In this document: piece after piece, positions 50,562 through 61,220 of the stretch
Layout of the letters: each line of letters opens with the position of its first letter
Numbering within the stretch: the first letter of the stretch is position 1
Source of the DNA: Vibrio maritimus
Lineage (GTDB): Bacteria; Pseudomonadota; Gammaproteobacteria; Enterobacterales; Vibrionaceae
Length of the DNA stretch: 64,000 nt
Assembly (NCBI GenBank): GCA_000755425.1
Contig: BBMT01000001.1
Span: forward strand, 558,001-622,000
Reading direction: 5' to 3'
Program-made: the position numbers and the translations under genes
The notes under the pieces: model-generated
The model's database searches: none
What the model was told of the DNA's origin: nothing
Seen by the model: only the letters and a program-made list of their open reading frames with translations

Positions 50562-51548
50562 TTAGACTTCGATGACAACTTTGCCTGTTGCTTTTCCAGA
50601 CGCAAGTCGATCATGAGCGGCACCTATCTCTTCTAGAGTGAAATCTACTTCATCCAGAACTGGACTTAGCTGGCCAGTTTCGACCATTTTTGCCACTTCT
50701 TTTAGTATTTGTTGATGTTCTTGTTGACGAATGCCGTGAATCATTTGAATCAGCATAAACACAACGTGAAGGGAAAGACCTTTCATGTGAACGGTTGAGA
50801 GATCCATTTCAAGTAACGATACGGTTGTTGCTACTTGTCCGTTAAGTTTTGCTGCTTCAAAGGAATTCGGTAGGTTTGCGCCGCCAACAGAGTCGTACAC
50901 CACATCAAACCCATTGCCTTGTGTGTGTTTGGCAACGTAATCAGAAACAGCCTCTGTTTTGTAGTTTATCGCGGTAGCACCGAGCAGTTCCATCAGGGCG
51001 ACATGCTCATCTCGCCCAATAGTTGCATACACATCAGCGCCCATCGCTTTTGCCATTTGTACTGCCAAGTGACCAACGCCACCACCACCACCTTGTACCA
51101 ACACTTTATCGCCAGCGCGTGTGTGTGCTCGAGTTAAGCCTTCATAGGCTGTAATCGCACACAACGGTAATGCCGCTGCTTCCTTCATCGACAAATTGCT
51201 AGGCTTGTGAGCGATTAAAGATGCGTCAGCAGGCATGTATTCGGCAAGAGCACCTTGTCGGTCGCCTAGTCCGCCCGCACAGCCGTATACCTCGTCACCC
51301 ACTTTGAAATCAGTAACATCATCCGCTACCGCTTCAACTGTACCAGCGACATCCATACCTAATATGCCCGGCAGTGAGGGTGAAAACGGTAGTGCCGTAC
51401 CTAGTTCACGGATCATTAAATCGACAGTATTGACGCTGGTCGCGGCAACTTTTATTAGAACTTGTCCCGATTTAATGTTTGGTTTATCTACGTTTGCTAC
51501 TTCGAATACATCGCTTGTTCCGTATGCATTGATGATCATCGCTTTCAT
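50562..51548 (-). CDS. Quinone oxidoreductase-like medium-chain dehydrogenase
   Basis: 328 residues. GroES-like N-terminus (GYTA-free, PSLPGILGMDVAGTVEAV) and Rossmann domain with VLVQGGGGGVGHLAVQMAK, the NADPH motif. It ends TGKVVIEV. No zinc ligands, so it belongs to the quinone oxidoreductase/zeta-crystallin side of the MDR superfamily. It is divergent from a LysR gene 121 bases away, which probably regulates it. Confidence 0.87.
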   Translation of the reverse strand: MKAMIINAYGTSDVFEVANVDKPNIKSGQVLIKVAATSVNTVDLMIRELGTALPFSPSLPGILGMDVAGTVEAVADDVTDFKVGDEVYGCAGGLGDRQGALAEYMPADASLIAHKPSNLSMKEAAALPLCAITAYEGLTRAHTRAGDKVLVQGGGGGVGHLAVQMAKAMGADVYATIGRDEHVALMELLGATAINYKTEAVSDYVAKHTQGNGFDVVYDSVGGANLPNSFEAAKLNGQVATTVSLLEMDLSTVHMKGLSLHVVFMLIQMIHGIRQQEHQQILKEVAKMVETGQLSPVLDEVDFTLEEIGAAHDRLASGKATGKVVIEV

Positions 51549-51669
51549 TATGGATTACCTTGTCGGTTGCGTTAACAGTGATTGCTAGAGCCAAGTATAG
51601 ACACTATATTTATGGCTGATAATAAACCCTATTATTGAATGACTTTCTTCATAACATTGAAAATAGAAT

Positions 51670-52563
51670 ATGAATATCGACCATTTACGTTTGTTTATAC
51701 GCTTAGCAAGCACACATAACATCAGTCAGGCAGGGCAAGAACTCGGTTTGTCACCCGCAGTAGCAAGTGCTCATATCAATAAACTAGAGGAAAGTGTTGG
51801 CGCTCGGCTTGTACATCGCACCACTCGGAAAGTCTCCCTAACGCAAGAGGGGGAAGCGTTTTTACCTCATGCAGAAAATGTCGTTGATAGTGTTGAACTA
51901 GCCAAAGCTTCTATTGGCGGGCAGGGAGCATTGGCTTCCGGCACATTGCGAGTGACAGCACCTTCGTCTTTTGGACGTATGCATTTACTACCAGCTATGA
52001 ATGGATTTATGGAGCAAAATCCAGAGCTTTCAGTCGACCTGCGCTTTTCTGATTCGATTGTTGATTTGGTGGATGGAGGTTTTGATGTCGCCATTCGCAA
52101 CGCCGAACTAAAAGACTCGAGTTTGATTGCCAAAAGATTAGCACCAGACCATCGTATCATCTGTGCTTCTCCTGATTACCTAGCTAAATATGGAACGCCC
52201 GATTCGCCCCAAGCTTTAAAAGATCATCAGTGCATTAGAATTACTGGTATCGATCATTGGGATTTTAAAACGGCGAATGGTGACATCAGCATTAAAATCA
52301 CGGGCAAAATTCGTTCAGATAATGGCGATGCGATACGTGAGCTTTGTATGGCAGGCCATGGTATTACGATGAGCAGTACATGGAGTGTGTATCAGCAAAT
52401 AAAAAGTGGGGAGCTGGTGGAAATTTTACAGCAAACCCCTTACCAATCGGATACCGCTATTTGGGTGTTATACCCAAGCTCAAGGCTCGTTGCCCCGAAA
52501 GTTCGTGCCTTTATTGATTTCTTTAGTGACTACTTTGGTACGCCCCCATACTGGGATCTATGA
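51670..52563 (+). CDS. LysR-family transcriptional regulator
   Basis: 297 residues. HTH in FIRLASTHNISQAGQELG and PAVASAHINKLEESVGARL; substrate-binding domain starts with GTLRVTAPSSFGRMHLLP, the CrgA/DsdC-like group that often controls a divergent oxidoreductase. It sits head to head with the quinone oxidoreductase-like gene and probably shares its promoter region. A stem-loop follows the stop. Confidence 0.9.
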   Translation: MNIDHLRLFIRLASTHNISQAGQELGLSPAVASAHINKLEESVGARLVHRTTRKVSLTQEGEAFLPHAENVVDSVELAKASIGGQGALASGTLRVTAPSSFGRMHLLPAMNGFMEQNPELSVDLRFSDSIVDLVDGGFDVAIRNAELKDSSLIAKRLAPDHRIICASPDYLAKYGTPDSPQALKDHQCIRITGIDHWDFKTANGDISIKITGKIRSDNGDAIRELCMAGHGITMSSTWSVYQQIKSGELVEILQQTPYQSDTAIWVLYPSSRLVAPKVRAFIDFFSDYFGTPPYWDL

Positions 52564-52565
52564 AA

Positions 52566-52594
52566 TCGACCCACCACAAGAAGTGGTGGGTCGA
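52566..52594. terminator. Stem-loop between convergent genes
   Basis: Perfect 12-bp stem TCGACCCACCAC / GTGGTGGGTCGA with a 5-base loop; no T run, so termination is only likely. Confidence 0.55.
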
Positions 52595-52601
52595 GTCATG
52601 A

Positions 52602-53473
52602 CTACCAAGAGAACGTCTGAATGATGTTTTCTTTCGCACTAGGGTTGTTAACGATGGCCTCATTAACGTGCTTTAAAAAGAACGCTTTATTATCTGGGAA
52701 CATGCCGCGCATTTGGATCATGTTATTGCCGTGATCGCCCCAGTAGACAGTGTTGAAGTTCATGTTTTCAAGCAGATATTTCTCTTCTTCGAGTAATTGC
52801 ATTTGTGTTGGTAGCACAAACTCTCCGGCTTGAACCTCACGCTCCAGCTCCGTTCCAGGTTGAATAGCTAACGCCATAGGAGCGATTTGCTCGGGTTGCA
52901 TTTCATTAAGGATCTTAGTTGTAGCAACAATATGCTCTTTCGAGCGATACCTACCGCCCAGACCAAAAATGAACGATTGGAGCACTTCGATACCGGCTTC
53001 TTTGGCCATGGCCGCACCTTCGATTGCTTGGGAAGGTGTCATACGTTTTTTTATTTTTTCAAGAATAACAGGGTCACCAGATTCAAGCCCACAATATGCC
53101 ATGTCCAGACCTGCGCTTTTTAGCTCCTTTAGTTCAGAGACCGACTTGCGACGAAAGTCATTCAGCCCACTATAAAGCGAAATTTTTTGTACTTCTGGAA
53201 ACGTCTGCTTTAGCTTATCGAACACTTGTAATAAGTAGTCAGTTCGAGCTGCCATGACATTACCATCTGTCAAAAAGATCGATGTGACTTGAGGTAGATA
53301 CGTCTCGCTTCTTCGATATCCAGGAACACTTCTTCAAGTGGGCGTACTTTAAAGCGTTTGTCATCGAACATGCTGCAAAACGTGCAGGTATTGATGCTAC
53401 AACCTAAAGTCGTTTGAATTAATATGCTGTTGGCTTCTATCCAAGGGCGATATACTTTACCGACATATTTCAT
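52602..53473 (-). CDS. Radical SAM protein (frame broken once)
   Basis: About 290 residues. The iron-sulfur motif is GCSINTCTFC (C-x4-C-x2-C) near residue 25, followed by the usual MFDDKRFKVRPLEEV. Further on are FLTDGNVMAARTDYLL (after restoring a lost C at about 53293), CGLESGDPVILEK and GLGGRYRSKEHI. It is a 5'-deoxyadenosyl radical enzyme of the HemN/Elp3-like fold without a B12 domain. The reaction is unknown. GGAGAAAAACG precedes the start ATG at 53473. Confidence 0.83.
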
Positions 53474-53682
53474 TCGTTTTTCTCCGCTTGTGCGCCTAAA
53501 GAAAATCAGTCCAGATTGTTAGGACGCGCGCAAACTCAGCCTCGTCATTAATCCTATTAGACGTGGCTCTTTTTTCGGGTTAACTGTTGGCTCTATGAGA
53601 GCCCGAGTGTATTCAGAGCCACAGTAAGTGGCTCTTGGTGTTGATAATCAAAAGGGTGAGCGGGTTTACTCCACTCAAATGA

Positions 53683-54474
53683 TCATAAGTACTGATCAAG
53701 CGCGGACATGACAGCTGCAACCTTGGTGGTGTTCTGAGCATCGTTGTGTGGCTTAGCGAACTGGCCGATGTCGTTATCAAAATAGAGACCGCTGGCGTTG
53801 GTAAACTCATCCGACAGTGCAGCTCTCACAAGAATGTCAGCACCAATATTCAGATCGTTACCGGCGACGCCATACGCCTCTTTAACCATTTTGCTGCCCA
53901 AGAAGGAAGCAGGGTTTACAGCAACAAACACCGGACCGTTTGGATACTCAGTCGCCAAGGCTTGCGTCCACATAGTGATCGCCAGTTTTGACTGTGCGTA
54001 CGCGCCATTGTCAGAGAGTACCGGACGGCCAACCATTGCTTGAACATCAACAGGTGCTTGGGCAGCGGATGATAAATTCACCACGCGACCATTACTATTT
54101 AATAGCGGCAATAGCTGACGAGTCAGAATGTATGGGGCGATGGTGTTTACCGCAAAACGTACATCCAAGCCGTCTTTTGTTAGAGTGTTCGGTGTAGCAA
54201 AAACGCCTGCGTTATTGATAATCACATCGAGCTTACCGTGCATCTCTGAAACTTGAGCAGCCAACTGGCTGACTTCGCTCAATACAGATAGGTCGGCGAC
54301 ATAGCTTTCAATCTTGGCATTGCGATTTAACGCCGCGACTACTTCTACGGCGGCATTGAGTTTCGCTTCATTGCGCCCATGCATTAGGATGTGGTGACCC
54401 TGAAGAGCGAGTTTTTTTGCTGTTTCTAGGCCAATACCATCTGTCGCGCCAGTCAATAAAAGTGTTTTTTGCAT
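53683..54474 (-). CDS. Short-chain dehydrogenase/reductase
   Basis: 263 residues from ATG 54474 (GGAGACT upstream); an earlier ATG at 54501 is less likely. NAD(P) motif TLLLTGATDGIGLETAKK, NNAGVFATP, Ser in VVNLSSAAQAP, catalytic YAQSKLAI. This matches retinol-dehydrogenase-like/WWOX-like SDRs. The substrate is unknown. Confidence 0.87.
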   Translation of the reverse strand: MQKTLLLTGATDGIGLETAKKLALQGHHILMHGRNEAKLNAAVEVVAALNRNAKIESYVADLSVLSEVSQLAAQVSEMHGKLDVIINNAGVFATPNTLTKDGLDVRFAVNTIAPYILTRQLLPLLNSNGRVVNLSSAAQAPVDVQAMVGRPVLSDNGAYAQSKLAITMWTQALATEYPNGPVFVAVNPASFLGSKMVKEAYGVAGNDLNIGADILVRAALSDEFTNASGLYFDNDIGQFAKPHNDAQNTTKVAAVMSALDQYL

Positions 54475-54580
54475 GGGTGTAGTCTCCTGATGAGTGAACA
54501 ACTATAGATTAGGCTATAGAAGGTATCTCACCAAGAAGCTAGGTTAGTAAACAGTTTTTAGATTTTGTTGATAATAAGAA

Positions 54581-54607
54581 AAAGCCTTTGTGCGGGACAA
54601 AGGCTTG
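54581..54607 (-). terminator. Terminator after the MCP gene
   Basis: Perfect 10-bp stem AAGCCTTTGT / ACAAAGGCTT with loop GCGGG; T run on the minus strand. Confidence 0.8.
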
Positions 54608-54635
54608 TTAAAGTTATGCTGTGTTTGAGCTAGGA

Positions 54636-56381
54636 CTAAATTTTGTAGCCCGATACGACATCATCCATATGCTGAGTTTGACCCGAAACCTTTTGTACTT
54701 CTTCAATACATGCATTGGCGTTGTTCATATTGTCAGTAGAAATCTCATTAAGTTCGGTAATCGACTCGCCAACCTGGTTCATAACAATGCCTTGCTCTTC
54801 AATGGCGGCAGCGATTTGCTCCGAGTTTGCTTGAATTTCAGACATGTCGGTAGAAATCTGTTGCAGTGCTGTATCTAACTTGGCAGAGGCCGATAGTGTA
54901 GCTGCGCCTTGAGTATTGCACTGCTCAATATCATCAACCACTGTAGTCATTTGGGATTGAATGGCGGTCACCAAATTGGTGATTTCTTCCGTAGATTGGT
55001 GAGTTCGGCTTGCCAATGCTCGAACTTCATCAGCAACCACGGCAAAACCACGGCCTTGTTCACCCGCGCGCGCCGCTTCAATGGCGGCATTGAGCGCCAA
55101 GAGATTGGTTTGCTCAGCAATATCTTGAATGATATGGACCGCACCTCCAATTTTGCCTACATGGTCACTCAATGAGCGAATTTCATCATTACTTTCCGCC
55201 AATACAGCGGACAAAGATTGGATATTGCTTACGGTATCATCCACAAAGGTACGGCTTTGCTGAGAGTTGTCTGCAGCCTGATTAACGACGTCGGCTGCTT
55301 TATGTGTGGTTTGAGAAATCTCATCGATCGTGGTCACCATTTGCTGAACGGCAGCCGCCATTGAGTTGGTGTGATCGCTTTGGCTGTGGAACTGTTCAAC
55401 CACATGTTGTAGCTCGGAGCTCATGTTGCTGCTGCTGTGTTTAAGTTGACTAGATTGCTGCTGTGTATCAGCAACCAATGCTCTGAAACTATCGAGTAGA
55501 CTATTGACTGCGCGACCAATCGTAGCGATTTCGTTATTACCTTCGGATGGCACATGTTGCGTAAGGTCGTTGGTGCGAGCAATAGTGGAAATACTGTTCT
55601 GCAAGGTGTCGACATCACGGCTGATGGAACGAAGGAGGATACCAATCAAAGCGACAATCGCAAAAATAAGTCCGCCGGACACAAACCATTTAATAGTTGT
55701 TAGTGTAGCAATCGCTTGATCTAAAGCGTTGTGAACGGTTTGATTAAAAGCTTTGAAGTCAGATTCTATACTATGAGAGCGACTGCGAGTTTCACCTAGC
55801 AAGCCTTGGTTGTATTTAAAACCGATGATGGAACGTTGTGTTAACACCTCTTGACCCAGTCGGTCTAGGGTCGCGATGCCACTTTTATCAAAAGAGAGAT
55901 CAGAACCTGTAAGTACAGCGGTTTCTAGCTCGACAAGAGATAGAGTTAGATTACTGCGTTGTTGTCTCTCAAGCTCAAGCTTGAACTGCTCCAAGATTCC
56001 TTCGTTCGGTGTGAGGCCTAGTGTTTTATAAGCCGCGACCAAGCTGGTAAATGCACTGCGATAATCGGCTAATTCGCTATCGAGTTCATTCGGTAGAGGC
56101 ACGTTAGACGCTTCAAGAGTTTGTTCTAACGTACGTTTCTGCTCAATAAATAAACCAGAGTTTGAGTTGAACTTCTCTAAGTACTTCTCGTCTTTACGGA
56201 GTAAAAAGTCTTTTTCGTTACGACGAAGATTGAGTAGCGTAACTTCAAGCTGTCCAAGTTGCGTGACTGCATTGGAAAGGTTGTCGGTAGTGCGGGCGAA
56301 ATAGGTACTGGTTCCCAGTACTGCGAGAATCGCTAACAATGATAACGATCCTAAAAGGAGAAGTTGATGCTTAATCTTCAT
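54636..56381 (-). CDS. Methyl-accepting chemotaxis protein
   Basis: 581 residues. First membrane helix (~8-28), a periplasmic helical bundle sensor (~30-225) with [18 protein letters not shown], the HBM/4HB-type signature, second membrane helix (~232-252), HAMP domain (~255-305), and the cytoplasmic coil with [20 protein letters not shown] at the tip. Methylation-type Gln/Glu positions flank it. No C-terminal pentapeptide tether. It senses a small ligand, perhaps a carboxylate, but this is not shown. Confidence 0.92.
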   Translation of the reverse strand: MKIKHQLLLLGSLSLLAILAVLGTSTYFARTTDNLSNAVTQLGQLEVTLLNLRRNEKDFLLRKDEKYLEKFNSNSGLFIEQKRTLEQTLEASNVPLPNELDSELADYRSAFTSLVAAYKTLGLTPNEGILEQFKLELERQQRSNLTLSLVELETAVLTGSDLSFDKSGIATLDRLGQEVLTQRSIIGFKYNQGLLGETRSRSHSIESDFKAFNQTVHNALDQAIATLTTIKWFVSGGLIFAIVALIGILLRSISRDVDTLQNSISTIARTNDLTQHVPSEGNNEIATIGRAVNSLLDSFRALVADTQQQSSQLKHSSSNMSSELQHVVEQFHSQSDHTNSMAAAVQQMVTTIDEISQTTHKAADVVNQAADNSQQSRTFVDDTVSNIQSLSAVLAESNDEIRSLSDHVGKIGGAVHIIQDIAEQTNLLALNAAIEAARAGEQGRGFAVVADEVRALASRTHQSTEEITNLVTAIQSQMTTVVDDIEQCNTQGAATLSASAKLDTALQQISTDMSEIQANSEQIAAAIEEQGIVMNQVGESITELNEISTDNMNNANACIEEVQKVSGQTQHMDDVVSGYKI

Positions 56382-56672
56382 GTTGAGCCTTTACTATTTA
56401 TCTATCCGTATCAAAACACCTTTACTGAAAGTTAACCCAGTAGGTGTATAGCTTTGTTACAATATGGGTTTGGTCCCATTTTGGGTGCGCAATATAGCAA
56501 GTTATTGATTTTTAGTCTTCATTTGCAGCAGCAAGACTAAGAAATGGAATCGAGTGCATATAAAGCGCACAGTTTTATCGATTTACTGATATTAATATCG
56601 GTAACAGTACGCAGTTCTTTAGTAAACAATGTTGGCTTTAGAGCACAAATCAGAACATTAGAGGTTAACGTC

Positions 56673-57266
56673 TTGTTACAGCTAGAAAAATACGATGCAA
56701 TTATTTTTGATATGGATGGTACTCTTTTAGATACCATGCCGAACCATGTAAAAGCATGGGAGTTGACCGCAGAGCACTTTGAGTTTCCATTTGATCGTTC
56801 TTGGCTGCATTCACTTGGTGGGATGCCAAGTAACAAAATTGCTGGACAGGTGAACAAACGCTATGGGCTAGATTTAGATACACAAAGTGTTGCCAACTTC
56901 AAAATGAAAACCTTTGCCACGTTGCCATTTCATGGTGCTCCAATCATGCATACTTATGAAGTATTTAAACAATACCGAGGCCAGAAGCCGATGGCGATTG
57001 GTACCGGCAGCCAACGTGACTCTGCAATAAAACTGCTTACTGAAGCAGGTGTGTTGGAGGCGTTTGACTGTATCGTGTCTGCAACTGAAGTGACTAGCCA
57101 TAAGCCAAATCCAGACACCTTTTTGATGGCAGCGGAAAAAATGGGCAAGCAAGCCTCACGCTGTGTTGTTTTTGAAGACACGAAGTTGGGATTACAAGCT
57201 GCTCATGCGGCAGCCATGGATTGCTATTTAGTGACTGAAACCAGCTTTGAGTTTTACCCTGCGTAA
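56673..57266 (+). CDS. HAD-family phosphatase (YqaB-like)
   Basis: 197 residues from TTG 56673, supported by GAGG eight bases upstream; the frame stays open upstream to 56544 but that part looks non-coding. Motif I IIFDMDGTLLDTMPNH (Asp nucleophile), motif II GTGSQRDS, motif III KPNPDTF, motif IV FEDTKLGLQAA. This fits fructose-1-phosphate phosphatase / beta-phosphoglucomutase-like HAD proteins. The substrate is unproven. Confidence 0.87.
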   Translation: MLQLEKYDAIIFDMDGTLLDTMPNHVKAWELTAEHFEFPFDRSWLHSLGGMPSNKIAGQVNKRYGLDLDTQSVANFKMKTFATLPFHGAPIMHTYEVFKQYRGQKPMAIGTGSQRDSAIKLLTEAGVLEAFDCIVSATEVTSHKPNPDTFLMAAEKMGKQASRCVVFEDTKLGLQAAHAAAMDCYLVTETSFEFYPA

Positions 57267-57270
57267 TGAA

Positions 57271-57302
57271 AAAACGCCCTATCAATGAAGATAGGGCGTT
57301 TT
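57271..57302. terminator. Bidirectional terminator
   Basis: Perfect 12-bp stem AAAACGCCCTAT / ATAGGGCGTTTT with an 8-base loop. Confidence 0.85.
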
Positions 57303-57339
57303 ACTAGAATGTTTTTTACTCTTTTATTGGAGCGCGAGT

Positions 57340-57813
57340 TTATTGAATCTCAAGTAACTCGACATCAAAAATCAACACAGCAGAAGGTGGTATTGGGCCG
57401 CTACCGCCTTTGCCATAACCTAGGGTGCTAGGAATATATAGACGGAATTTGTCGCCTTCAGACATGTATTGCAAGCCTTCTTGCCAGCCTTTGATTACTT
57501 GGTTTAGGCCAAAGCTGATTGGTGTTCCACGATCAACGGAACTATCAAAAACAGTACCATCGATTAGTGTACCGTGATAATGCACTTTTACCTTGCTCTT
57601 AGCTGTTGGGGTTTCAGTATTGTCACCTTTATGAAGGATCTCATATTGAAGACCACTTTCTGTGCTGATCACACCTTCTTTTTTTGCATTCTCTAGTAAA
57701 AATGCCTGACCTTGTTGGAAGTTCTCTTCACCTGCTTTGCTGTTGTTCCAAGTGCGATAAATCATGAAAGCTGCCAGTAGCAGAACGATAACAGGGATAA
57801 GAATTTTAGACAC
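57340..57813 (-). CDS. FKBP-type peptidyl-prolyl isomerase, membrane-anchored
   Basis: 157 residues. Membrane anchor ([16 protein letters not shown]) then the FKBP domain with [37 protein letters not shown] and [23 protein letters not shown], as in FkpA/FklB. It catalyses proline isomerisation and may chaperone envelope proteins. It lies 11 bases after the DsbA-like gene on the same strand, so the two are one operon for protein folding in the periplasm. Confidence 0.9.
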   Translation of the reverse strand: MSKILIPVIVLLLAAFMIYRTWNNSKAGEENFQQGQAFLLENAKKEGVISTESGLQYEILHKGDNTETPTAKSKVKVHYHGTLIDGTVFDSSVDRGTPISFGLNQVIKGWQEGLQYMSEGDKFRLYIPSTLGYGKGGSGPIPPSAVLIFDVELLEIQ

Positions 57814-57824
57814 AATCTTTCCTT

Positions 57825-58448
57825 TTATTTTGTTTTTAGATAATTAATGGTTTCAGCAATTTCATCGATGCCCTGATGACCAGAGACCATGACTTCATAC
57901 TTGCCGTTAACAATAAATGTCGGTACGGCATTAATCTGCGCTTCAACAGAAACTGACTCCGCGACTTCTAGATAGCGAAACAGCTGCTCTTGTTGCGTTT
58001 TATCGAGTTCGTATGGGCTCACCATGTCACGGGAATGGAAAATACGGTCTAGTTCCGCTTTTTTTGCTTCTCCATCAAGGTCGCGATCTTGAACCAAAGC
58101 AAAGAGACTATCTTTCATATCTGCTGGTACTATACCGTTTTCAGATTGCATTACCGCAGTGTAGAAAATCATCGCGGCAATTTTAGCACTGTCATTGAAC
58201 ATGACATGCAGTTTACCAAGCTTTTCACCTGTCTGTTCTTCTAGAGCGGGTAGCATAGGTTCTAGGTTACGACAGTGGCCACAGCTCAAAGAAAAAATTT
58301 CAGTAACTTGCGGAAGACGATGGGTCGCTAGGTTGGTATCGAGCGTGCGGTATTGTTTGCCTTCAACGGGAGTTGATGACTCGCTGCAAGCAGCAACAGC
58401 TACAACCAGCGCTAATATAGATAATGACTTAGAAAGTGTTTTTAACAT
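57825..58448 (-). CDS. DsbA-family thiol-disulfide lipoprotein
   Basis: About 207 residues. The start ATG 58448 gives a lipoprotein signal ([11 protein letters not shown]); the upstream ATG 58505 is less likely. Active site [13 protein letters not shown] (CGHC) in a thioredoxin/DsbA fold with the cis-Pro motif [11 protein letters not shown]. It oxidises or isomerises disulphides in secreted proteins. It is upstream of and co-transcribed with the FKBP isomerase. It may be a membrane-tethered DsbA (TcpG) relative rather than DsbA itself. Confidence 0.87.
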   Translation of the reverse strand: MLKTLSKSLSILALVVAVAACSESSTPVEGKQYRTLDTNLATHRLPQVTEIFSLSCGHCRNLEPMLPALEEQTGEKLGKLHVMFNDSAKIAAMIFYTAVMQSENGIVPADMKDSLFALVQDRDLDGEAKKAELDRIFHSRDMVSPYELDKTQQEQLFRYLEVAESVSVEAQINAVPTFIVNGKYEVMVSGHQGIDEIAETINYLKTK

Positions 58449-58592
58449 AATAATGCTTCTAAATGAATTTAACCCAAAGAGTGTAACGTTGAATGAGTGA
58501 ACCACACAAGAGGGGAAAAGACGAAAGATTTATTGTAAAGCTTTGACTATTTCGGTCGATAAAAGATTAAGTTCAAAATTGAGGAGTGGGTG

Positions 58593-59230
58593 ATGTTGAA
58601 ACTGAAAAAAATCGTAGCTGTTGCTGTAACAGGTGCTGCCGCGATCATTTTGTCAGGGTGCAGTTCTATTTCTGAAGCCACAAGTAACATGTTTCCACCT
58701 ATGCTAGAGACCGCGCCGCGTGATGATAGTGATGTCATGCACGCCGATTGGGCCAAAGCGCCGATTATGTCGAGTGCGTATGTAGGCGGCCCCAATGGTC
58801 AGTATCGAACACAATCCTGGGATCAGCTAGAAACCTACTTGGTGAATCAAGGCCTCGATTATGAATTGATACCCGGTGATTACGTCATGATCCGTCTTAA
58901 GCAAAAAATTCATTTTAACACTGGTTCTGCCAATGTAGCTGATGGTTCTGCGCAGTGGCTAAGTCAACTCGCTAGCTTTTTATCAAACCAAAACGGAGTA
59001 GATGTCGTCATTGATGGTCACACCGACAATACCGGTACAGTTAAACTCAATGACTCTTTGTCAGATAAGCGAGCGGAGTCGGTAAAACGCACACTAGTTC
59101 GTAATCAAGTTCCACAAAAGATGATCTACACACGAGGCTACGGGGAGTACGTTCCGGCATGCACCAACTCTACCCAGTTTGGTAAAGCTGCAACCGCCGA
59201 GTAGAACTGACACTGATTGTCGCTCAGTAA
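58593..59230 (+). CDS. OmpA-like lipoprotein (frame broken at the end)
   Basis: About 212 residues. The lipobox is ILSGC. Residues ~110-210 form an OmpA-type peptidoglycan-binding domain (HFNTGSANVADGSAQW, VVIDGHTDNTGTVKLND, IYTRGYGEYVPAC). The ATG 58593 follows GAGGAG. A lost A at 59192-59193 breaks the last ten residues; restoring it gives NRRVELTLIVAQ, the usual end with the ligand Arg, stopping at TAA 59228-59230. It is an outer membrane lipoprotein linked to peptidoglycan. Confidence 0.85.
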
Positions 59231-59242
59231 GCTCGAAACATT

Positions 59243-59272
59243 AAAAAAGCGACGGATAATCCGTCGCTTTTT
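59243..59272. terminator. Bidirectional terminator
   Basis: Stem AAAAGCGACGG / CCGTCGCTTTT with loop ATAAT and T/A runs, between the convergent lipoprotein gene and fhs. Confidence 0.83.
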
Positions 59273-59304
59273 AGTATCTAGTTTTCGTCAGCCTATTGAA
59301 AGTG

Positions 59305-61053
59305 CTAGCTCAGCCCAACAATATTGCCATCGTCATCAAGATCTAGGCTCATAAAAGCGGGTTTGTCTGGCAGACCAGGCATGGTCATTACATTACCACA
59401 CAGAGCGTAAACAAAACCGGCACCTGCGCATAGGCGTAACTCGCGAATCACGACATCGAAGCCGCATGGTGCACCTTTCACACTGCCGTCAGTCGTGATA
59501 GATAAAGGTGTTTTCGCCAAACAGACTGCAAGGTTGTCAAAGCCGTGCTTCTTGTATATCTCAAGCTGCTGTTGTGCTTGGTAAGAAAGAGTAACACGTG
59601 CCGCGCCGTAGCCGACTTCACACACTGTCATTAACTTCTCTTCAATTGATTGCTCTGCGGTATAGAGTGGCTTGAAGTTCGCTTCTGTATCGCAGGCTTC
59701 GATCACTTTTTCAGCCAGAGCAACCGTACCTTCTCCGCCTTTAGCAAAACCTTCACTGATCGCGACACGACAATTGCTGTCGAGCGCTTCAACCCATCGT
59801 TTTAATAGCGCAAGCTCTTGCTCGCTGTCTTGAGGGAAACGGTTGATAGCAACGACAGAGGGAACACCATATTTAGCAACGTTGTTGATGTGCCATTTCA
59901 GGTTTTCAAAACCGGCTTTAAGCGCGGCGCTGTCTTCGCCATAAATGCTATCTGGAATTGGCATGCCTGGCTTAAGGTCATACAAGCCTGAATTGGCTTT
60001 TAGACCGCGTAGAGTCGCAACGATCACGGCACAATCTGGCTTTTTATCAGTAGCTGATGCTTTGATATTACAGGCTTTCTCAAATCCCATGTCAGAGCCA
60101 AAACCGCCTTCAGTAACGGTAAAGTCACTCAGTTTTGTTGCAATGCTGTCAGCAATGATTGAAGAGTTACCATGGGCGATGTTTGCAAATGGCCCCGCGT
60201 GGATAAGCGTTGGGACGCCTTCCAAGGTTTGCATCAGAGTTGGTTCAATCGCTTCTTTCATGCTCACGGCCATAGCACCTGCGACTTGTAGGTCTTCTGT
60301 CGTGATCGGCGTACCGTCGATAGAGTAGGCGACAACGATTTTGCCGATGCGTGCACGTAAATCCTTCAGATCTTTAGAGAGTGCTAAGATGGCCATCAGT
60401 TCCGATGCTGCCGAAATATCAAAACCATCTTGGCGCTCATATCCGTTGACGGTCTTGTTGATCTCATTTTGACCCACTGTAACCATACGCAATGCACGAT
60501 CGTTGTGGTCTACAACGCGTTTCCATACCACATTTTTGGAATCGATCTTTAGTGCTTTTAAGCCAGTACGAGTTTCAAATGCTTCAAAACCTTGGCGTTG
60601 CTCGTGGTAGATACGTGCATCGATAGCTGCAGCCGCTAAATTGTGCGCCGCTGTGACCGCGTGAATATCACCGGTTAAGTGAAGGTTTAGCTCTTCCATT
60701 GGTGCTACTTGCGAATAGCCTCCGCCGGCAGCACCGCCTTTAACACCGAAAATAGGCCCCATAGATGGTTGGCGGATACAAGCCATTACCGACTTGTTGA
60801 GCTTTTTCAGACCCTGGGACAAACCGATAGTTGTCACGGTTTTGCCCTCGCCAAGAGGGGTAGGGGTAATCGCAGTAACAACGATTAGCTTACCGTCACG
60901 GTTGCCTTTAAGGCGAGAGACCGCATCTAAAGTAACTTTCGCTTTGTGATAACCTTGCGGATGATATTCATGCTCTAGCAAGCCTGCTTGCTCGGCAATG
61001 TCAGAAATAGCGGAGAGTGACGTCGTACGACAGATATCGATATCGGAAAGCAT
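59305..61053 (-). CDS. fhs: Formate-tetrahydrofolate ligase
   Basis: 582 residues, uninterrupted. It makes 10-formyl-THF from formate, ATP and THF. P-loop-like [18 protein letters not shown], then [18 protein letters not shown] and [20 protein letters not shown]; the C-terminus has [20 protein letters not shown]. The start ATG 61053 is the first in frame. Not all gammaproteobacteria have it; E. coli uses FolD/PurU instead. It feeds purine synthesis, a theme shared with guaC and gsk in this window. Confidence 0.96.
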   Translation of the reverse strand: MLSDIDICRTTSLSAISDIAEQAGLLEHEYHPQGYHKAKVTLDAVSRLKGNRDGKLIVVTAITPTPLGEGKTVTTIGLSQGLKKLNKSVMACIRQPSMGPIFGVKGGAAGGGYSQVAPMEELNLHLTGDIHAVTAAHNLAAAAIDARIYHEQRQGFEAFETRTGLKALKIDSKNVVWKRVVDHNDRALRMVTVGQNEINKTVNGYERQDGFDISAASELMAILALSKDLKDLRARIGKIVVAYSIDGTPITTEDLQVAGAMAVSMKEAIEPTLMQTLEGVPTLIHAGPFANIAHGNSSIIADSIATKLSDFTVTEGGFGSDMGFEKACNIKASATDKKPDCAVIVATLRGLKANSGLYDLKPGMPIPDSIYGEDSAALKAGFENLKWHINNVAKYGVPSVVAINRFPQDSEQELALLKRWVEALDSNCRVAISEGFAKGGEGTVALAEKVIEACDTEANFKPLYTAEQSIEEKLMTVCEVGYGAARVTLSYQAQQQLEIYKKHGFDNLAVCLAKTPLSITTDGSVKGAPCGFDVVIRELRLCAGAGFVYALCGNVMTMPGLPDKPAFMSLDLDDDGNIVGLS

Positions 61054-61195
61054 TAACGGTCCTTAAAAGCCACAAAATTATTGAGGAAAACGTTTGCGTC
61101 AGGATAATACTGGTTAAATGTGCTTTGTAAAGCTAAATATTCAGCGGCCTGTACTAATATTAACCAGCTACTCAATAGTTTTATGATTTAGAAAC

Positions 61196-61220
61196 AAAAA
61201 AGGGCCGAAGCCCTTTTTTT
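61196..61220 (-). terminator. Terminator after gsk
   Basis: Stem AAAAAAGGGC / GCCCTTTTTT with loop CGAA and strong T run on both strands. Confidence 0.83.
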